Source: Eonycteris spelaea (lineage: Eukaryota > Chordata > Mammalia > Chiroptera > Pteropodidae). From it: a stretch of 64,000 nucleotides of DNA. The stretch covers positions 930,001 to 994,000 of the forward strand of contig PUFA01000167.1 in NCBI GenBank assembly GCA_003508835.1, written 5' to 3'. The notes below the pieces were generated by a model that worked only from the letters and a program-made list of their open reading frames with translations, did not search any database and was not told where the DNA came from. A program made the translations under genes and the position numbers. How positions within the stretch are numbered: position 1 is the stretch's first letter; the number at the start of each line of letters is the position of its first letter. Below are positions 1-13,025 of this stretch, piece by piece.

Positions 1-466
1 AGGACTCAAGCAAGGTACAGTGAGTGATGAGCAAAGAAGTTTGTATGCGATCTGAGGATAGGGGACAAGGGAAAGCTAAGATTGGTGCGTGTCCACTTCA
101 GAAGGCTAGGCAAAGGTTATCTATTTAAGCAAGTGCTACAAGGTTTATATTAATTGAATATTCATAGATTTTACATAAATAAGAGTTTACTCCTGATATT
201 GCACAGACAAGTCCTTTAATTGTAAAGTACTTCATGTAATAGGACCAAGTATCTTTTCAGTGAGAATGTTTTTTTTCAATTACAGTGAAAATTGATAAGG
301 AAATCACATTTTACTCTCTTCTTCATGTTCTTAACGTATAAAGAGCTTCCTATAGTTCTTTCCAACACACAAAATTCTCCAAACAAACAAAAACAAAAAT
401 TAAAATTAAAATCACAACCAAACAAAAGAAAAATATATTTTTAAAGATAAATAGATACATACATAT
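1..466. other. Unassigned sequence with A/C-rich patch
   Basis: No gene or named repeat recognised. An A- and C-rich low-complexity patch lies at about 380-440 and an AT-rich stretch follows it. Confidence 0.5.
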
Positions 467-945
467 TTACATATGCAGGTACAAATGTAAATTTAGGGCA
501 ATGAACATTTCAAAGTTCTGGCTTAGGTCATTCAGACCTCGATTGGAAAAGCCTCCAGACCCTATACAACTTGCCTGCTGTTGCCGGTGGGGTTCTTTAA
601 AAGCAGAGTCTGAGATGAGTATGGAATACAATGTGTTTAACTCTGTAAAGGAAAATGGAGGAAGTAGAATTGGATAGAGGCAGAAGTCAGCCCAGTGCAG
701 GCCTGACTCAGCCAACCTGGTAGAGGTATCTGGAGCAAATATCCACCAAAGTGTCCAGCGTCTGGCCAAAACAGCCTGGTTTTTATACCCCAGCTGCTTC
801 GGGGGTGGGGGGCGGCAGAAGGCATGATCTCCAGAGAACTGGGTTGTAGCAGCTGAGGCAGCCCCTGTAGATGCTGACACTCCCCAGGGCTGGGTAGCAT
901 GTTCTTCTTTGAAAGGGGATCTCTGTGTCTCCCACTCCTGCACAC
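467..945. other. Possible remnant of an old ERV LTR (uncertain)
   Basis: This block is richer in G and C than its surroundings and holds a 158-codon open frame on the minus strand. That frame has no signal peptide, membrane segment or known motif, and I do not believe it is coding. The layout on the plus strand (a 'gatgagtatg' segment, then a purine-rich stretch, then 'ttttataccc') loosely recalls degraded LTRs of the ERVL group, but I could not name a family. It could equally be unique sequence. Confidence 0.25.
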
Positions 946-3904
946 TAGTGTTTAGGTGGAGCTTAAAGACAGAACCAGGCTGTCTTCCTGGCTTTGGTAG
1001 AACTAAATCTACATCACTACAGACGCAGGGCTATATTTTCTCCCCGTAGAAGTGCTGTTTTCAGGATTCTGGAAATACCAAAATGGTGTTGTGAAAAGAA
1101 GAATTCAAAACTGAGTTTAAAATCATTTACTGCTAATAAAATACCAGTGGGCATTAAAAAAGAAAAGCAGAAAAAATTAATATTGATGTGAGGATATTGT
1201 TCTCTTACTTTTCTGTATTTATACGGTGAAAATCACAGACTTAATAAAACATACAAAGCAATCATGTAACTTTATAGAACTAAAAGGAACATTAGAAAGT
1301 GTTAGAGCGTGTTCCCGAACTACAGGAGACAATGTGGTTTCCTTTCTCCTTTCAGTCAGCCACAGCTCCACCTGAAGGATCTTTACCAAAACATTTAAAT
1401 CCTCTTTGCTTGAGTCACTAATTGAACAGTACTCATAACAGGAATACTGTCATATAGAAACTAGGCACAAGGTACTGGATGGAAGGGGAGATAATTTTAA
1501 AAAATAATAGAATGACTAAACTAGGAACAGCTATTTACCGTTTAGGATATCAGCCTTTTTCATCATAACAGAGCAAGTGGCAGAGAACGGTGAAGACCTT
1601 CAGTTTTGATTCCTGTAACTTAGTGCTATGAAGTGAGTTAATAAATTCCTCATCCCTGAGAATTTATCTCTATGGTTAAAACTCATTGATTTAGACCCCA
1701 TAAATTTGTGATGTTGCAGTAACACAGTTTTAGTGTGTCATTCTGGCTGAGAAAACATTTTATAATGATTTTTTTTTTTTTTTTTTACCTGAAAAGAAGA
1801 GGTCTCCTAATGTTCTCCAAGCTTATCTTCAAATTCTGGGTCCAGCTGTTACTTCTACAATGCAAACATGGTCATGGTCCATTCCTATGGGCCAATAATG
1901 ACTTGTGTTTTAAAAACTAATTGACTTAATCTTAACAAATATCACGTTTCTTATATTATACAAGTTATTTGGAAAATAATTTTTAAAAATGATTTACATT
2001 AAAAAGTCTATTTATCATTGATTTGGATGTGCTTTTCTGCTCTTCTGTCACACAAGGATTTTACCGTAGTCCCATTTTAACCCCTCTCCTCAATTCATCT
2101 AATGAGGTTCTGCATTTCTGCCTAGAAGCCATGCTGTATACCAGAGAATCTTTGTCCATCCAATCCTAGGAAAAGTCAGATTAGCTCAATAAGACAGATT
2201 ATGAGAAGAGAGTGGATAAAGAGGGAAAGGAAGCTCAGAAATGGGTAAATGATAGTATCTAAACTACACATAAATCCACATGTGCCCCCCACCCCGAAAT
2301 CTGAAAGGCGACAATGCCACACAAACACTTTGATCTTAGAGTTTATTTAAACAAGCTGTAACCATTACCTATGGAAAACAATGCACTTAAAAGTTATCAT
2401 CTTAATAACTTTAAAAATTCCAACAAATCAAGTTAGATGCTTTGGTTTTCAGAAGGTATGTGTCTAATGAACAATTATATTAGATGCCTTTCATTTTTCT
2501 TATCAAAAAGAAGATTTCGGTCCTAGGCACTGCATCCATCACAGTTGCCAGAGGAGGACCCCTGTGGCCCCAACACCTTTATCTCACTAAACACCGTTAG
2601 CCGTGCACACTGGACGCGGGAACCTCCACTACTGTCCTCCCTCAAAGCCAGAAACGTCCACTGCCACTTTTACTAGAAAAGGGATCTGTGAACCACCTAC
2701 TTCCTCTCATTGTTCTCTTCCCAACCATTTTCTCCTACGAGCAAGGTGGATTGCCTGAGCCTGGGTCACACACTTGCTCTGTTGCTATGAGAGAAGCTGG
2801 GAAAGTACATTTGGGGCTTATCTATTGAGAAGACAGGATTCACACTGTGGGGAATTCCTCAAACATAGAAAGGGTGTTTAAAAGGTGGTAAGTGGCCACA
2901 AATACCTAGGCATGAAATGAAATCAAATACAAAGCTCAAAACTTGTGCATCAGTTACTGGTAGTAACTGTTAAATTGCGCAATCACAGAACTGAGGGAAA
3001 TATTGGTCATCCCCGAGGAGCTGAAGAGGAGTCGTTTGAGTGCTTCTTGCTGACATCTTTCCTTGTGCTCCAGACTGTTCCAGATGGCAGGAAGTCCCTG
3101 TTCAGGCCTCTGCCTGGGCCTTTCTCCAAGAGCTGACCCTCAACTACTGCACAGGGGCAAGCTGCCAGAGGAGCAGGGAAAGACGACTCACCTACACAGG
3201 CACAACCCGTTCTCGAGACATAACGATTTCAAAATTTAGCTGACACACAGTGGGGAAAACAACAGGATTTCAAGCTTCTTTACTATGCATATGCTAATTA
3301 TTAGACAGAGGGGAACATTATAATTGAGTTATGAAACAACTAAATAAAAATAGAGTACCTGACAGAGAGCGTCGTTACATGACATTTTTACACAGGAATA
3401 AACAATGCATCCTTTGTAGAGCTTAAAAAAAAAAAAAGAAACAGGGTTAGTTTTATTCTGTAAACTACAGTCTCTTGTTGTAACTAGATAGTGCTTGTAT
3501 TTGTTGACATCTTGATTTATAAAAACCTGAACAAGTTCAATTTTAAAAAGTTTTTGTTTTTCAAGCAACACCAGAGAACTGGGGGTAGGTGAAGGGAATA
3601 CTCATGTCCCCCAGTCCTCCCAAAATGGCATATGCAAAAGCTTTAAAATTCTCTTTGTTCAACTCTGGGTCAGATTTCATGAAAAAGCAATTGAAATTCT
3701 TTTTGCTGCCCATTCTTCCATGTGTGTATGGAAGCTTGTGTTTCTAATGAGCACCAAGAAGCTTCCTTCCACAGAACTTTACCTTTGAAAGATGAAATAA
3801 ACTGTTTCCCTCAACTCTTCTCAGTCTTATTTCTCTGTTTTATTTACTCCCCGTCCTCAACCACAACAAAGAATTTGTGCTAATTAGTTTACTGTTGAAA
3901 AATT
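946..3904. other. Unassigned non-coding sequence
   Basis: Short open frames only (up to 80 codons), none with a recognisable product. About 1270-1420 is weakly MIR/L2-like. About 2520-2960 is more GC-rich and may be a decayed repeat. No splice-bounded exon stands out. Confidence 0.5.
1769..1786. repeat. Poly(T) tract, 18 T
   Basis: Uninterrupted run of 18 T. It could be the tail of a minus-strand retroposon, but no element is recognisable to its right. Confidence 0.9.
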
Positions 3905-4150
3905 CAATCAATTGCCTAGAAATTGGTGGCACTTGCTAAGCGGTCAAAATAGTACCTAAAGCAGAGAAATAAAGGGTTCAAGTTCTGTTTTCATTTTTCA
4001 ACTCTGAATCACTGTGGGGAAAAACCAAGAGTAATAGTAGCTCTGAAATGGCAAACAAGTGGTTCACCGTGTATTTATAATAACAAATGTGTATAATACG
4101 CTTTGAGATCCTTTGTCTCAGAAGAAAAGTAACAAATAAAGATAATAAAA
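3905..4150 (+). repeat. Possible CORE-SINE/MIR-related remnant
   Basis: The right end reads 'tacgctttgagatccttt', close to the 3' part of some MIR-like SINEs. Just to the left, 'caactctgaatcactgtggg' is also SINE-like. Divergence is high and the boundaries are approximate. Confidence 0.3.
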
Positions 4151-5324
4151 TATAGATAACACAATTTAGAAAGAGCCATGTTCTCTTATAAAATCTTACA
4201 AATAAAAAAAAAAGTGATTATCCGAAGTAGAGTTTCTGGTAAGAGAAAGCAACCAGATGATTTGAAGAAACTCTCTAAATTAGATGCTAGTTGGCGTTAT
4301 CTACGGAAAACTCCCCTTCTCCAGGCAGCCACTAAAACTCAAGGCATATATGACTGTGATAAAACAGTGCCCTTCCTTATGCATGTTTGCTTGTGTAATT
4401 CACCCCTCCTGGAATAATTCATGACTTCTACCATTAAAGTAATAAACAATGGAGATTACTTTTAAAATGTACTTGTCAGTACAGCAATTTTACTAGAGGT
4501 TTTATTTTCAAGCAAATAGGGCAAGGAATTAAACTTAATTGCTGATCCAGGCTTAACATGCCAGAATCTTCCAGATAAATAATATTTTAACAGGTTACTT
4601 AAAGTCAGTTTCTGAACCAAAGGGATTGAATACTGCTCAAGAATATACAGAATGCCATGAAATAATTTAACAAATTACTCCAGTCCTGGAGCTGAGAAGG
4701 CCCAGAAGCAGACCCATGTTGCTGTTGCCCATGACCAGATACACGGTCTGCCCCGTCATCTGACACAGACAGTGGAGAAGTGTGGTAACTAATATTTCCT
4801 GCCCTTTTGTGGAATGAGACACTCCTGTTGTCACAGAGGATGTTTTAGGCTTCATCAGCAGGGGCACGCTCTCATTTTTGCCAGCGAGAATGTTAACTGA
4901 CAGATAAAAACTTTGGATCCAAAGTTGCTTGAAAATTTGAGGACAGAATTTGCCCCAATTGTGTTGTTTCGATATCGATCAGACTCCACTTGAAGCTCAA
5001 ATGTGACAATGACCTATCTTATTCTGATTACCTAGTTTAGTAAACATTGGGCTTATATTTCCCTCCCTTGATGTCTTCTTTGGGTTGGCCACTGATACTG
5101 TTCTTCCATCACAGATGAGTTTTATAAAGAGGAAAAAAGTAAGTTAGAATTTATGATGTACTCTTTATTACCAGTGTTCAGAAAAATAATTTGGATTGAA
5201 GTGTTTTGAAAATAAATAAATAAGGCTTGAAGATTATGTATGGGTTTGTATCCTTGTCCCTATTATGAAACCAAGTTACTTAAGAAATAATATATATTTT
5301 TATATATACTTACTAAGAAAAGTC
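4151..5324. other. Unassigned non-coding sequence
   Basis: No repeat named. A 66-codon minus-strand open frame at 4667-4867 looks moderately protein-like in composition, but it has no recognised domain, no clear splice sites and no supporting neighbour. Confidence 0.4.
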
Positions 5325-5565
5325 TTACTGTTTTCAAAGTGCTTTCATGTGATCATCTCACTAGATTCTCCTAAAATCCCTGTGAAATTTGTTAAACAGG
5401 TATTATTTATTTTTATTTTCACATCATCATTAACCATTCCATTTTACAGATGAAGAAACTGAAGACAGAATGTTGATTGATGTTCAGAAATACTCAGCCA
5501 ATAGTAGTAAACTTGAGACTAGATGCCAGCTCTTCTGACCTATGATCCCAGATGCTTTCTACTTA
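5325..5565 (-). repeat. MIR SINE, minus strand
   Basis: Read on the plus strand it follows the reverse complement of MIR/MIRb: 'caaagtgctttcatgtgatc' near the left, the hallmark 'attttacagatgaagaaact' in the middle, and 'tcttctgacctatgatccca' to the right. An ancient tRNA-derived SINE, heavily diverged. Confidence 0.7.
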
Positions 5566-6795
5566 GTTATCTGCCTTTGCTTTCTGGACAAGCACATAAT
5601 TCTTTGCTGGAAGGGCTTACACGCAGTTATCCACTTCACAACTTGCTGTGTTCCAAAAATGCTGTTGTAGAACTTAGAATGCATTGTCCCATAGAACAAT
5701 AATGCCTATAACCCTGTATCAATTCGCAAGACCTTATAACTAACCTGCAAGAATTAAGTACGTTACTTTAAGACAAAATATGTTTCACAGAAGAATTTCC
5801 CTCAGAAAGTTTCATATATCCCCACTCAGAGATTCATAATGTACATTTGCATATTAAAGGCTCTAAGAAGTCCTGTAGGAAAGGAAACTGCTTGAAATTG
5901 TTCCGTTGAACATTCATCAACCTTCTTGGACTTTGAAACCCTTTTATTGAACAACAGACATTAACACCCAAAACTACAGCTCCCCAAAACACATTTTGGA
6001 AATTGCTCCTATAGGAAAATATGTTGAGTTACAATTTGAGATGTTAGGAGCATTTCTGCTGCTCCGAGGTTGGGGGTTACCTGGATATAAAATTGGTGAT
6101 GGACATTGAAGGATAAAGAACAAAACATTAGATGATAGGAATGATTCCTGGGAACACTGAGATGAGAGCAGGATGAAGGGTCTGGGGACACACTGGTGGT
6201 GAGAGTGACAAAAGAGTAGCTAACCTAGAGATTTATCCTGTCTTCAACTTTCTTCTTTTTCAAACCCTGTGACTGCAGACACTACCCTAGACCAAACCAA
6301 GGGTAGGAAGCAGGGCTGAGGCTGGGAGAAGGAGGGGTAGACCCAAGCATTAACGGCTGTCATGGAAGGAAAAGAGAGAGGAAAGGCTGCCAAACACCTA
6401 GGAGGAGCAACTAGTTTTCAGTTGTCATGCTCAGGAAAGGATGAAAGCTAGAGGCTGCCTTTTTATAGCCTGTGTCCTCCAGTAGTGAGAAGACCATCCA
6501 ACGTGTTATCCATACTGGGACGTTTTTGGAATGAAAGTGGTACTCTTAATAACTATGCAAGGACAACAGACGTACACTAGGACTATCCAAGGCACACCAA
6601 GATATGAGTTCACCTTACCCAATTTTAAATGATATCCAAGTATGGAAGAGTTATTTGGAAATGGTTCTTGTTCCTTTTGGAACTATGAAACATGACATCC
6701 AGAGGGGGAAAAAAAGGATAGATAGATTGAGATGTATGTATTGACAATGTAAATTATGATGGGTTCCACTTTAAATAAGTTGTTTAGACAAAAAT
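5566..6795. other. Unassigned non-coding sequence
   Basis: No gene or named repeat. A purine-rich part lies at about 6300-6420. Confidence 0.45.
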
Positions 6796-7285
6796 GTTTT
6801 CATGACCCCTTCAGCAAACATGTATTGAGCATCTAAGTTGTGAAAGCAGTATGCTTTTTGCTGTGGAGGTTGTAAAGATAAGCAGTACAGATTAATGTTC
6901 TCAAGCAGCTGCCAATCAGCGGAATAAATTAGGAGATGTACTCAAATGGCCAAGCTGCAAGTAAATGATGACAGATGGTCATAAGAGAGCTAAGAACAAA
7001 ACACTGGGGAAGTTCTGAGGAGGGCAGAGCTAGGGAGGCCTTGGATATTTGGTGATGCTGGAACTAGGCTGTAAAGGACAAGCAGATTGTTAACATGCTT
7101 TTAGGGCAGGGAAAGGGTGATAGAGCATTCCAGGTGACAAGATAGCACCAGCAAAAATAGAGAGGAGCATTTTGGGGGTAGTAATGGTTCAATTTGGCAG
7201 GAGCGTGGGATTTGTGAAGATGAAGAGCGGGCGATGAAGTGGAAGAGCAGGCTGGGCAAGCCTGTACAGGAACTTGAATATCAAC
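6796..7285 (-). repeat. L2 LINE fragment, minus strand
   Basis: Starts with 'cagcaaacatgtattgagca', the reverse complement of the L2 3' end, and continues through 'gcagagctagggaggccttg' and 'agagcattccaggtgacaag', which match the reverse complement of L2 ORF2 3' sequence. Ancient and not functional. Confidence 0.7.
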
Positions 7286-7515
7286 ATAATTAAGGGGAAA
7301 ATTAATTCAGGAAATGGTCAAAAGCTTTGATTCTATAGTAGCTGTCTGGGATGACCACCAAGAATGCCAGCCCCTTACCACTTTGGACATCTTTGGAAAT
7401 ATTGGGGCCAACTCTGCACTTTCACAGGGTTGAACTTAGAAAGCTGAAAAACTTAGAAACATTTGAGTTAAATACAACTATTAAGATTTCTTATCAAATT
7501 TAAATTATACAACCA

Positions 7516-7986
7516 TATTAGTTTTCTATTGCTGGCATAAACATTACCACCAATTTAGTGGCTTAAAACAATAGAAGTTTATTATCTTATAGTTCTGTAG
7601 AAGTTCAACATAAATCTCAATGGGTTAAAATCAAGATGTCAGCAGGTCTACTTCTTCTCTAGAGGCTTCAAGGTAGGGTCTGTCCCTCATGGTTTTCAGC
7701 TTCTAGAGGCCGCTCAGATTCCTTGGTTCATGGCCCCCTCCATCTTCAAAAGCAGAACGGTAGAGGGAGCCCTTCTCACATTGCATCATTCTATCTTCCT
7801 CTTCTGTTTTTTACTTCCACTTTCAAGGACCTTTGTGATTATAGTGGGCCCACTTGAATAACCGGAAGCATCTGCCCATCTATTGATTAAGGACCTTATT
7901 CCTTTTGCCATGTAAGTAAACACATTCACAGGTTCCTGATATTAAGATATGGACATCTCTGGAGGCTATTATTCTGATCACCATAC
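7516..7986 (+). mobile_element. MLT1-type (ERVL-MaLR) solo LTR
   Basis: Begins 'attagttttctattgctggc', continues 'cttaaaacaatagaagttta', has 'tgattatagtgggcccactt' in the 3' half, and ends 'ggctattattctgatcacca'. This order matches MLT1-class LTRs from end to end. No internal retroviral sequence adjoins it, so it is a solo LTR. The subfamily is not certain. Confidence 0.75.
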
Positions 7987-8657
7987 CAACGGAGCAGTCA
8001 GGACCTTCCATGATTTTTTTCACTCTCTTCACTCCCCTTTGCCCCAGGCATGTGCAAACTGCCTCATCCTTTATTCCTCAGAGCACCTTTAATACTTCTT
8101 GTTTTGTATAATAGACTTTCACTGAAGATTTGTGGATCACCAAGGGTATAGAAAAGCACTTCAGTGTGAATATAAAACTTTTTTGCTTCAAAAGTTTTTA
8201 GCCACAGGGGGTTTCTTTTTAACTATTTTCCCTCTGGTCTGCCTACTCTTCCCATCTCCAGGGACCATTTTTTTCCACCCCATTATTCTGTTCTCCAAGC
8301 CGTTGGCCTGCCAAAATACCTTCCTCCTGATCCTCACTGGAAATGGAAAATTCCTGTTACTTTATTATTTAAAGCAATTTGGCTTGTTTTGTCTCAGCCT
8401 TTCCCATCTAGCATATGTCCTGGGCCTTCCCTTTCATTACTAAAAAGATCCATCAGCATTTTTCTGTCTGCAGTCCATTTTAATTCTTTTTAATAGTAAT
8501 AATTTTCTTTTCCCTACATGCCATTAGAGAAGACTTTAATACCAATTTTAGAAAGAACATCCCCTTTCCACTACAGGTGGGCAAAATTCTTCAGTACAAG
8601 GACTAATTGGACAGTGGTTTATGAAGACGTGAAACCAACCTGTGGTGGTGAAATTTG
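7987..8657. other. Unassigned non-coding sequence
   Basis: A 103-codon plus-strand open frame (8132-8443) lies here in pyrimidine-rich sequence. No domain is recognised and it is probably chance. Confidence 0.4.
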
Positions 8658-8825
8658 CCTGTCTCTAGGAATCTGGAGACCGGGGCACTGATTCTATTCC
8701 TCCTCAAATGACCTGGTGACTTTGGGAAGTCACAACCTCTCTGGGTCACCATCTTGTCGTGTATAAAACAAGAAACTTGATTTAGAGTTTCTCTGAGTTC
8801 CAAAACTCTAGTTCACTGAAATTCA
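8658..8825 (+). repeat. MIR SINE, plus strand
   Basis: Contains 'cctggtgactttgggaagtc', 'acaacctctctgggtcacc' and 'gagttccaaaactctagttc', in the order of the MIRb core and 3' region. Confidence 0.65.
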
Positions 8826-9285
8826 TACTTTGCACTTTCTTTACATAGTGTGTGGCTCTTGGAGAAACCAGCTATTGGTGAAATGGATCATGTTTAGTCA
8901 GTGGGTCACTCCTAAAAATGTAGAGGATTTTGATGAAATGATGAAGCTGGAGTTGTGTATTAAAAACATACTTTCTAGTGCTGCAGGGATCTCTGATCCT
9001 ACTGTAAGTACCTCATTAAATTAGTGGAGTTTATGTATGTAGCTGGGGAGTTTATTTGACATAATAAGCAGTTGGAAGCAAATCAGGTTCACAGGAGCTT
9101 TGGGGACTCCCAGAAACTCTACTACTGTGATAACTCGTGTGTGTAGGATTACATTAGATTCCGGGACCTTAAGTTTTTCTTTTATTTTTGAAAGGTTGAA
9201 ATGGTAGCCAACCTGTGGAAGCCACAGCGATGGACGACAAGAAAAAGATGACAAGACTCCGTGTTTTTAAAGAAGGATTCTTCTA
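8826..9285. other. Unassigned non-coding sequence
   Basis: No named repeat. A 64-codon frame at 8830-9024 ends near a donor-like 'ctgtaagt', but there is no convincing acceptor with a pyrimidine tract. Confidence 0.4.
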
Positions 9286-9375
9286 GCAGTTAGGTATGGG
9301 ATGGAATGGAATAGTGGGTGATAGGCAGCAGGAAAACCAATTAAGAGACTGTTGTAAATGTTCAGGCATAATAAA
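9286..9375 (-). repeat. L2 LINE fragment, minus strand
   Basis: The segment 'aaaccaattaagagactgtt' followed by 'gtaaatgttcaggcataat' resembles the reverse complement of L2 ORF2 sequence. Short and diverged. Confidence 0.45.
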
Positions 9376-10454
9376 AATGTAACAGGATGCTGGATGGGAC
9401 TTTTCCTGTTGTCTCAGGGCTTCCGCCAAAGCACTGTGGCTGAGGACAATGGGCAATAAGAGTTCACACATTCTAAAGACAGTTGCTAAATGTGGGCAGG
9501 ACGCGCTAACCGGTTCTTTGTCCATTCTATCCTGTGCCTCTCCTACATAAGAGAAGTTAGTGAATTATTAAAGAGAACAGTCTGGGGTGAAAGGGAACTT
9601 GTAAAATGGAAAGTGCTACTTTCCACATGGTCTTTCCTCTTGAATTGCATATTCCTTGGAGTTTGCGAATAGAGAGGCTGAAGCTTGACTCTCACCTGGA
9701 CATGGACAGGGACAGAGAGAGCACCAGAGGGAGGGCTTGCCCTTCCAGAATTTGATAGGAAAAGGTGATGGATTTCCCATAGGCCAAATAGATAGCATGT
9801 CAGGTAGGCGGGTTCTGGGACTGTATGCTGGGTCAGAGTGTCACTTTCTTAGGAGAATAGAGCAAAGTTTAACATTCTTGACAGCAGGAAGGTAGGTGGA
9901 GGAGTGAGAGTCTCAGAAGAGAGCTCTTAAGTGGTCCTTGAAAGAGATGGTTAGGGCTGAACAGTTGCTAGAACTGAGGCTGTCTGAGAGACTATGCCAA
10001 GAGAGAACCAAGAAAGCAGGACAAGGAGCACCATCTCCTTTAGTCCCCTCACCCCTTTCACACCCCACCCCCAACCCCAAGGAATCAGAAGCTGGTGACA
10101 GAGAAAGTAGAGCATGGAGGGACAAGGAAGAGACTCCCTACACTGTTACTCCCTACACTGATCTGTGGACTCACTAGCCAGGCCTTGGCTGGGAGAGGGA
10201 AGAAGCTTTAAAGTGGATATGAAGTGGAAGTTTTGATTTAGATCGGCCTGGGCTTTTTAAATTCTGAAAACGAGACTGTTGTCTAGTATTCTAAAGGAAA
10301 GGACACAGAATTTGTCCGAGGTCAAAAAAGGAGGTAAGACAAAATATCTCTGAAAGCAATGAAATTTAAAAATAAAGCTATTTCCTGCTTGTACCTTACA
10401 GTGCCCACCTCCTATAATAAATTGGTATGACACCAATAGCAAACAATGATGATA
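9376..10454. other. Unassigned sequence with 15-bp tandem duplication
   Basis: Mostly unassigned. Bases 10133-10147 and 10148-10162 are adjacent near-identical copies of 'actccctacactg' plus two bases. Overlapping open frames of 70-79 codons on both strands at 9913-10177 are probably chance in this more GC-rich stretch. Confidence 0.5.
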
Positions 10455-10660
10455 ATAACAATAATAATAATTTGTGAAATGTTGACAGTGTGCCAGACTC
10501 TGTATTAGATGCCAAAAATAAATTATTTCATTTAATTCTTAAAACAATTTTATGAGGTTAAATCTAACCCCATTTAACAGATGTTAAAACTGAAGCATAG
10601 AGAGGTTAAGTAATTTGTTGTAAAATGTATTTAATAAGTAGCTGATTTTAGACTCCACAC
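10455..10660 (-). repeat. MIR SINE, minus strand
   Basis: Shows 'acagtgtgccagactctgta', then 'cccatttaacagatgttaaa' and 'catagagaggttaagtaatt', the reverse complement of the MIR core. Confidence 0.75.
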
Positions 10661-11074
10661 CTATTTTGGGCTAGAAAAGTGTGGCAGTTACACAAGAGGA
10701 AAGAAGCAAGAAATTAGTGAATAAAAAATCTGTGCTAATAATTCTAATCCAAAATGAATTCACAATTGATAAAATGCAATGACATAATTTATGTACAATG
10801 ATAACAGCAATTATTGTACAACCTGCAAATAACATGTGTTCTTAAATATAAAACTAGTAAATGCCTATCTTAAATTACTTGCTTTTGGTGCGTTGTTTTG
10901 TTTTGAAATGAGTTCTCTTTAATATAACCAATATATTAACTTGTCACTTATGCCATGTAAATGTTTTACTATGCCTAGGATATTTGATGGAAATGACTGA
11001 GTCCTTGTTCATTGTTTTTATTGAAGATACAGGTGCTTAAAACAGACACCTGAATTCAAGAATAACTGCTACTC
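10661..11074. other. Unassigned AT-rich sequence
   Basis: No gene or named repeat seen. Confidence 0.45.
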
Positions 11075-11172
11075 TGTGAACTCCTTAAAGCAGGGATCTT
11101 ATCTTAATCATTAATGTGCTGTAACTTGCACACTAACGAGATAAGTATCTGGCACATTGTAGATGCTCCTTA
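11075..11172 (+). repeat. L2 LINE 3' end, plus strand
   Basis: 'tgaactccttaaagcaggga' and 'ctggcacattgtagatgctc' match the L2 3' terminal segment. Confidence 0.6.
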
Positions 11173-11185
11173 ATCTAGAACCGTT

Positions 11186-11255
11186 TTATTGAGCACCTGC
11201 TATGTTCTAATCACTGAGGTGAGTGTTATATGTATCAGACAGAGCAAACCTTTCC
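11186..11255 (-). repeat. L2 LINE 3' end, minus strand
   Basis: 'ttattgagcacctgctatgt' is the reverse complement of the L2 3' end. With the preceding feature it makes a tail-to-tail pair of L2 remnants. Confidence 0.5.
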
Positions 11256-11649
11256 CAAGGGTGTATTCACAGCACCTTGCCACAGCCCTGCTGCCGTCTA
11301 AAAAGAATTCTGGCTCTTGCTCTATAGCGTCTATTTTCTGCCCTCTAAGGGGAATCAGACTTTTGCCAAAACCCAGGACATTTGTGATACAGAATTGAGA
11401 GACTGGACGCCAGAGAAACAGAACTAATGAGGTAGGAGAAGGGAAAGAGAAGGAAAGGATAACATTGTGAAGGCAGGACTTTGGGAAGATGAATGAAGAG
11501 ATGTTATTCTGGGGAGTGCTGTCATAGATGACAAACAGGATCTCCTTTGTGTGCTCTGAGAACCCAAATAAAGGATATAATTTGCTTCTAACCGCTCCTA
11601 GCTTCTATTTCTACCCCAAGAGAGGAAAATGGGGAGGGTGGGGGAGCTG
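11256..11649. other. Unassigned non-coding sequence
   Basis: Purine-rich at 11400-11480. No gene or named repeat. Confidence 0.45.
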
Positions 11650-11835
11650 ATTACATACATATTATTTCTAATCCTTAAAACACTCTACCAATGGAAACAT
11701 TATTGTCCTTAATTTCCAAGTGAAAAAGAGCCTTGAAGCGGGTCATTCTTCAGGATGCACAACTAAGGCTAGGATTTGAACCCAGCTCTGATTGACCCAA
11801 ACCTCCTCTCTATCCACAATGCCATACTACATCCC
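11650..11835 (-). repeat. MIR SINE, minus strand
   Basis: The 3' half reads 'aggatttgaacccagctctg' and 'tctatccacaatgccatact', the reverse complement of the MIR 5' tRNA-like part. The left half keeps 'ctaatccttaaaacactcta'. Confidence 0.7.
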
Positions 11836-12844
11836 CATAAACGTCTGTTGAATTGAACTGAATCAAAAGGCTCCCCTTGTGAGGAACTTCTATTTATTCT
11901 GGTATCATATGTAAATGGGAAAGGCTTATTTCTGATATTTGATTCAGAAGAGAAAAGCTTAACTCCTAACCTGGAAAGCAGGCCTGCTTGCTGTACTAAG
12001 CTTGCCTGTGAGCTCGATGGCTCATTTTGAAGTCCAATCACTCTACACCCAGGAAATGGCATTGTTTACCACAAAGGTTCAGATAAATCTGTTGCTAAAA
12101 TTACTTTGTGGCCATTCACGTTTTTGGAAATCAATTTTCTGACCAGGTAGCTGACTAATGCAAAGAAGTAAGGAGTAAAAGCTTTCTTCAAACTTTCACC
12201 AAGTTACCCAAGACTTTTTAAATGGCCAGGTAGTAAACAAAATTGTATGTACTTGTTTTTGTGAATTACCATTTTAAATAGCTTGAAGTAACGTTCTCAT
12301 CCTCTGTCGCCATAGAAACCGTTATAAAAATTTCGTATAAATACCTCAGAAACAGGACTACCTACCCCCATGGAAATGGATAGTGGGTACAATGGACCTC
12401 CAAGGAAATAAATAGCTACTTGACGAAAAAATAATATAACCCATTAGGAGAAATCTCTTTATAATTCAAGTCTTAATGGACAAGCTGAGTACATGAACAG
12501 GTAGGGAGAAAAAAGATCTGAAAGTAGTATGAGGTGGTTTTGGAATAGTTAGCAGATACCACATTCCAAAGTTGAGTAAACTTTCTCTCTTGGAGGGAAC
12601 ATTCCATTGAGGTGTTACCAGTGAAATGATTTCATCCATATTCAGAAAGTATATGCCTCAGAGCCATTATGGACCAGGCGGGAGGCATATAAAAATGACT
12701 TGACAGTGTATAAAAATGACTTGCTATGCCAAAATCCAGAGTGCTTTTTATTTCAAGATGAATCATATTCCATTCCATAATGGCAAGCAGATTTAGTCAT
12801 TTTAACTTGTTTATTAGATTAAAACTTGGTATGTTTGTAAAAGA
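11836..12844. other. Unassigned sequence with short tandem duplication
   Basis: Bases 12688-12702 and 12709-12723 repeat 'tataaaaatgacttg' exactly at a 21-bp spacing. The rest has no named repeat. A 97-codon minus-strand frame (11769-12062) partly overlaps the preceding MIR. Confidence 0.5.
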
Positions 12845-13025
12845 TAAAGGACTAGAATACAGGCTCTACCTTTGATAAATTGTGTGATTTTAAGCAAGTT
12901 GCTTGACCTCTCTAAACCTCAGTTTGCCCATTTCTAAATTGCAGGTGTACTTATATTCAGTAAAAAAACCCATGCAAAGCACTAAACACTGTCTCCAGCA
13001 CTTAGCACCCAATGATAAATATTAG
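12845..13025 (+). repeat. MIR SINE, plus strand
   Basis: 'taagcaagttgcttgacctc', 'tctaaacctcagtttgccca' and 'ccagcacttagcacccaatg' match the MIR core and 3' region in order. Confidence 0.75.
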
